Part shown: positions 61,094-64,000 of the stretch, piece after piece
How positions within the stretch are numbered: position 1 is the stretch's first letter
How the letters are laid out: each line of letters starts with the position of its first letter
Assembly (NCBI RefSeq): GCF_002902965.1
Contig: NZ_CP026107.1
Span: 992,001-1,056,000, forward strand
Length of the DNA stretch: 64,000 nt
From: Paraburkholderia hospita
GTDB taxonomy: Bacteria; Pseudomonadota; Gammaproteobacteria; Burkholderiales; Burkholderiaceae
Direction of reading: 5' to 3'
Notes under the pieces: generated by a model
What the model saw: only the letters and a program-made list of their open reading frames with translations
Told to the model about the DNA's origin: nothing
Databases searched by the model: none
Made by a program: the position numbers and the translations under genes

Positions 61094-62257
61094 ATGCCAG
61101 CCTTCGATCTTCGCACCGTCATTCTGATGTCGTCAGTCATGCCAGGCTTGATGGCGCTCGTCATGTTCTCTCTGGGGCGCGGGTTTCCGGCGAACATTCG
61201 CGGTGTCGGACATTGGGCTTCGGGTGCGCTGATCGTGTCGTTGTCGGCGATATTGCTGGCGTTGCGCGGCGGCATCGGCGACTGGCTTTCGATTGTCGTC
61301 GCCAACGTCGGCCTGATTCTCGGCACAGGGCTGTGGCTGATCGGCAGTCAGTTGTTTTACGGGCTGCATCCTTCGCGCCGCTTCGTCGCGCTGCTGCTCG
61401 TGATCGGCGTGATCGCGATGAGCTGGATGACGTGGGTGCATCCTTCCGTGGCGGGGCGCACGCTGTGCATGTCCGCGATCCTCACGGCGACGTTCGGCAT
61501 GAACAGCCTGACCATGCTGCGTTTCGGCAAAGGCAGCAACACGGCGGTCTACGTCGGCTCGATGCAACTTGTGCAGACGGTCGCTACGGCGGCGCGCGGC
61601 ATCTCGATGTTCGTGCCGGCCTGGGCGAGCGCCGGGCTGTTTGCCCCCGACTTCATCCAGAAGATCTATCTGATCACGAGCGCGTTGATGTCGCTGACGG
61701 TGACGGTCGGCTTGTTGTTCGTCGCGATGGACAGATTGCGTAACCAGCTCGAACGGCAGTCGTTCATGGATCCGCTGACGGGGCTGCTGAATCGTCGCGC
61801 GTTTCTGAGCGCGCATCAGCAGGAACGCGAGAAGACGATGCGCACGGGCGGACTGCTGTCGCTGCTGCTGATCGATCTCGATCACTTCAAGCAGGTGAAT
61901 GACACGTATGGTCACGCCACGGGCGATCGCATCCTGATCGACTTCGCGAAGCGCGTCGCCGATCTGTTGCCGGCGCCGGGGCATGTCGCGCGTTGGGGCG
62001 GCGAGGAGTTCGCCGTACTGTTGCCGCGCGTGCTTCCCGACGAGGCGAGGGACCACGCAGAGCGTATCCGCCAGCGCGTCGCGCAGAAAGACGACGCGAC
62101 GCTGCCCGGCTATACATGCAGTATCGGTGTCGCGTGCATGGCCGCGAGCGACGCGACCATCGAGCAACTGGCGAGAGATGCCGACGAAGCGCTGTATAAC
62201 GCGAAACGCGGCGGGCGTAATTGCGTCCAGCTCAGCGACCACGTGATCCTGATCTAG
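61094..62257 (+). CDS. diguanylate cyclase (GGDEF), membrane-bound
   Basis: A 387-residue protein with about six transmembrane helices in residues 8-215 and a C-terminal GGDEF domain from ~225 (SFMDPLTGLLNRRAF; LLIDLDHFKQVNDTYGHATGD; ARWGGEEFAVLL). The active-site GGEEF is intact; the product-binding RxxD I-site is replaced by PAPG, so feedback inhibition may be absent. It makes cyclic-di-GMP. It is 92 bp downstream of fliC, linking motility and c-di-GMP. The ATG at 61094 follows a CGGAG-type site. Confidence 0.92.
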   Translation: MPAFDLRTVILMSSVMPGLMALVMFSLGRGFPANIRGVGHWASGALIVSLSAILLALRGGIGDWLSIVVANVGLILGTGLWLIGSQLFYGLHPSRRFVALLLVIGVIAMSWMTWVHPSVAGRTLCMSAILTATFGMNSLTMLRFGKGSNTAVYVGSMQLVQTVATAARGISMFVPAWASAGLFAPDFIQKIYLITSALMSLTVTVGLLFVAMDRLRNQLERQSFMDPLTGLLNRRAFLSAHQQEREKTMRTGGLLSLLLIDLDHFKQVNDTYGHATGDRILIDFAKRVADLLPAPGHVARWGGEEFAVLLPRVLPDEARDHAERIRQRVAQKDDATLPGYTCSIGVACMAASDATIEQLARDADEALYNAKRGGRNCVQLSDHVILI

Positions 62258-62328
62258 GCGTTCCAGTCGCCTGGGAGGATAGCCGGTGCCTTTCATCCAG
62301 CCGTCAGCGCGGCAAGATGGACGATAAT

Positions 62329-62340
62329 ATGGCATTCCAG
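62329..62340 (+). promoter_or_regulatory. regulator half-conserved operator
   Basis: ATGGCATTCCAG lies 60 bp before the GntR/FCD gene and differs in two positions from ATGGTATTCCAT found twice upstream of the DUF1185 operon. It likely mediates autoregulation. Confidence 0.5.
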
Positions 62341-62399
62341 CTTCAGCGTTCGCTTTTCGCGAGCCGAGTTGGGCCTTCGTCCATTTCCTACTGCTGCCT

Positions 62400-63086
62400 A
62401 TGTCAGACCTCAGAATCGACCGCAACGCAAAGACGCTGCGCGAACTTACGCTCGACAAGCTGCGCGGCGCGATCGTGCAAGGATATTTTCGGCCGGGCGC
62501 GCGGCTCGTCGAACGGACGCTGTGCGATGAACTGGGCGTGAGCCGGACGGTGGTGCGCGAAGTGCTGCGGCACCTGGAGACGGAAGGGCTCGTCGAGATC
62601 GTCGCGCGGCAGGGGCCGATCGTCGCGCGGCTGGACCCGGCGCAGGTCGGCGAAATCTATGAACTGCGCGGTTTGCTCGAAGCCAACGCGGCACGCGCCT
62701 GCGCCGAACAGTCGACGCCCGAACTCGTGCAGCAACTGCGCGACATCCGCAAGACCATCGAGGAAGCCTTCGAGAAAGAAGACCTGCCGCGCGTGCTCGA
62801 TTACACCGAACGCTTCTACGAGGCGATGTTCGAAGGCGCGCAGAAACATGTGTCGCTGACTGTCGTGAAGACGCTTAACGCGCGTATCAACCGGTTGCGT
62901 GCGTTGACTATCGCGGTGCCCGGTCGCGGTGGCGAGTCGAATCGCGAGATGAACAAGCTGCTTGACGCCATCGAGCGGCGCGATGGAGACGCGGCGTCGG
63001 CGGCGTCGTTCGCGCATATCAGGCGCACTGCGGAACTCGCGCTGAACGCGCTCGCGCAGCAGGACGAGTCGACCGACAACGCCTGA
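62400..63086 (+). CDS. GntR-family regulator with FCD domain
   Basis: A 228-residue regulator: HTH (LVERTLCDELGVSRTVVREVL) at residues ~35-70 and FCD domain after 85 (IYELRGLLEANAARACAEQ). Followed by a terminator, then the DUF1185 operon, whose upstream region contains two copies of its probable operator. It is likely the pathway-specific repressor. Confidence 0.9.
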   Translation: MSDLRIDRNAKTLRELTLDKLRGAIVQGYFRPGARLVERTLCDELGVSRTVVREVLRHLETEGLVEIVARQGPIVARLDPAQVGEIYELRGLLEANAARACAEQSTPELVQQLRDIRKTIEEAFEKEDLPRVLDYTERFYEAMFEGAQKHVSLTVVKTLNARINRLRALTIAVPGRGGESNREMNKLLDAIERRDGDAASAASFAHIRRTAELALNALAQQDESTDNA

Positions 63087-63116
63087 TCCGCTTCGTTGCT
63101 TCCGCTGTATCCAAGG

Positions 63117-63145
63117 CCGCCGGCATCACCGGCGGTCTTTCTTTT
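63117..63145 (+). terminator. intrinsic terminator after GntR/FCD gene
   Basis: CCGCCGG (63117-63123) pairs with CCGGCGG (63129-63135), 5-nt loop, followed by TCTTTCTTTTT. Confidence 0.9.
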
Positions 63146-63225
63146 TGCACCTTTCCATCCATTTGCTGCGCCGCACAAGCTTAATGCCACGCCGAAAGCG
63201 TGCCTAAAACAGCTTCGTTCGTATC

Positions 63226-63279
63226 ATGGTATTCCATAATACTTTGGTCCTTGGTGCGGACCATAAGATGGAATACCAT
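63226..63279 (+). promoter_or_regulatory. two operator palindromes before the DUF1185 operon
   Basis: ATGGTATTCCAT at 63226-63237 and its exact reverse complement ATGGAATACCAT at 63268-63279, 30 bp apart (42 bp start to start, about four helical turns). Both conform to ATGGWATWCCAT. The regulator gene immediately upstream has a related site. Cooperative binding is likely. Confidence 0.7.
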
Positions 63280-63328
63280 AATCTCAACAAACAACATTCA
63301 CGGCCTCGGCCCCGTCAGGAGAAACGAT

Positions 63329-63916
63329 ATGAAGCTGGAAGTGCGCAAGCTGGTCACGTACGTCGAAGAGACCTTTATCGAAGGGGGCAAGGCTGCGGCC
63401 CGGCCGCTGAAGCTGATCGGCGCGGCGGCGGTGCTGCGCAACCCGTGGGCGGGACGCGGCTTCGTCGAAGATCTGAAGCCGGAGATTCACGGCCTGGCGC
63501 CCCAACTCGGCGAAATGCTGACGGCTGAAATGCTGCGCGTCGCCGGTTCGGGCGATGCGATCGAAGGGTATGGCAAGGCGGCGATCGTCGGTACGTCGGG
63601 CGAGATCGAGCATGCGTCCGCGCTGATCCATACGCTGCGCTTCGGCAACTACTATCGGAAAGCCGTCGGCGCGAAGAGCTATCTGAGCTTCACGAATCTG
63701 CGCGGCGGCCCGAACTGCCCAATCGCCATTCCGTTGATGCACAAGCACGACGAAGGCATGCGTTCGCACTATCTGACCGTGCAGTTTTCGATCGTCGACG
63801 CCCCTGCGCCCGATGAACTGGTGATCGCGCTCGGCGCATCGATTGGCGGCCGTCCGCATCATCGGATCGGCGACCGCTATCAGGACCTGAAGGAGCTCGA
63901 GTCCAATGAAGCGTGA
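63329..63916 (+). CDS. DUF1185 (amino acid synthesis family) protein
   Basis: A 195-residue protein of DUF1185: VTYVEETFIEGGKAAARPL, AAVLRNPWAGRGFVEDL, YGKAAIVGTSGEIEHASA and the GGRPHHRIGDRYQD end are all typical. The family is annotated amino acid synthesis but has no firmly known reaction. AGGAG precedes the ATG. It overlaps the following ORF by 11 bp and is first in an operon that leaves the window. Confidence 0.88.
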   Translation: MKLEVRKLVTYVEETFIEGGKAAARPLKLIGAAAVLRNPWAGRGFVEDLKPEIHGLAPQLGEMLTAEMLRVAGSGDAIEGYGKAAIVGTSGEIEHASALIHTLRFGNYYRKAVGAKSYLSFTNLRGGPNCPIAIPLMHKHDEGMRSHYLTVQFSIVDAPAPDELVIALGASIGGRPHHRIGDRYQDLKELESNEA

Positions 63917-64000
63917 GCATGTCTCCGGGCGCACCGTGTCGCGTGGCGAGGCGGCGGGCACGAGCTACAGCGTCTACGCGCCGCAGTCGGTGGATACGCC
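63906..64000 (+). CDS. partial ORF, second gene of the DUF1185 operon
   Basis: An ATG at 63906 overlapping the DUF1185 stop opens a frame (KREHVSGRTVSRGEAAGTS...) that continues to the window edge. About 31 codons are visible, too few to identify. Confidence 0.6.
   Translation, partial: MKREHVSGRTVSRGEAAGTSYSVYAPQSVDT

Overview
The window is high-GC DNA from a Burkholderiaceae chromosome, most likely Paraburkholderia or Caballeronia. This rests on gene content (Gram-negative trimeric porin, DUF1185 and SsuA-type clusters, glucarate operon, IS481 element) and on codon style, not on a marker gene.

Layout. (1) 0-2.3 kb: an aldo/keto reductase divergent from a LysR regulator. (2) 2.37-18.29 kb: an integrated element of about 15.9 kb bounded by a perfect 51-bp direct repeat covering the start of a dihydroxyacetone kinase gene. 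It carries a tyrosine integrase, a VapE/VirE-type P-loop replication protein beside two families of iteron-like repeats, a TerS-like gene in a leftward operon, a zinc peptidase, a rightward late-type region with a tape-measure/transglycosylase protein, several small stop-start coupled ORFs, and three membrane-protein genes at the right end. I see no capsid, portal, large terminase, tail-tube or lysis gene. This resembles a phage satellite more than a complete prophage. Two near-identical promoters carry the same 26-bp dyad centred near -55. A candidate ~65-nt RNA lies opposite the vapE leader and shares a 13-nt motif with it.

(3) 18.2-44.2 kb: after dhaK, a broad organosulfur region. It holds five SsuA/NMT1-type binding proteins, two permease/ATPase sets, an SsuD-type monooxygenase, an SfnC/DszC-type flavoprotein, a CysB/Cbl-like regulator, cysteine dioxygenase, a four-domain rhodanese, and a compact AprAB-like flavoprotein/ferredoxin pair with its own GntR/UTRA regulator. 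HEAT-repeat and DUF971 proteins sit beside the second transporter. Interspersed are a sensor kinase, a DUF1003 protein, an alpha/beta hydrolase and a small glycine-rich membrane protein.

(4) 44.3-50.3 kb: an RND pump with an unusual Ser/Thr/Ala-rich periplasmic insert, then a repeat-rich gene-free zone in which an IS481-family element sits in the loop of a palindromic repeat, beside a ~508-bp imperfect palindrome. (5) 50.3-58.2 kb: a D-glucarate catabolic cluster with both the KdgD/semialdehyde dehydrogenase route and the GarL/GarR route, plus a FadR-type regulator. (6) 58.2-64 kb: a candidate sRNA or attenuator upstream of a porin, a short flagellin, a diguanylate cyclase, and an FCD-type GntR regulator whose palindrome recurs upstream of a DUF1185 operon that runs off the window.
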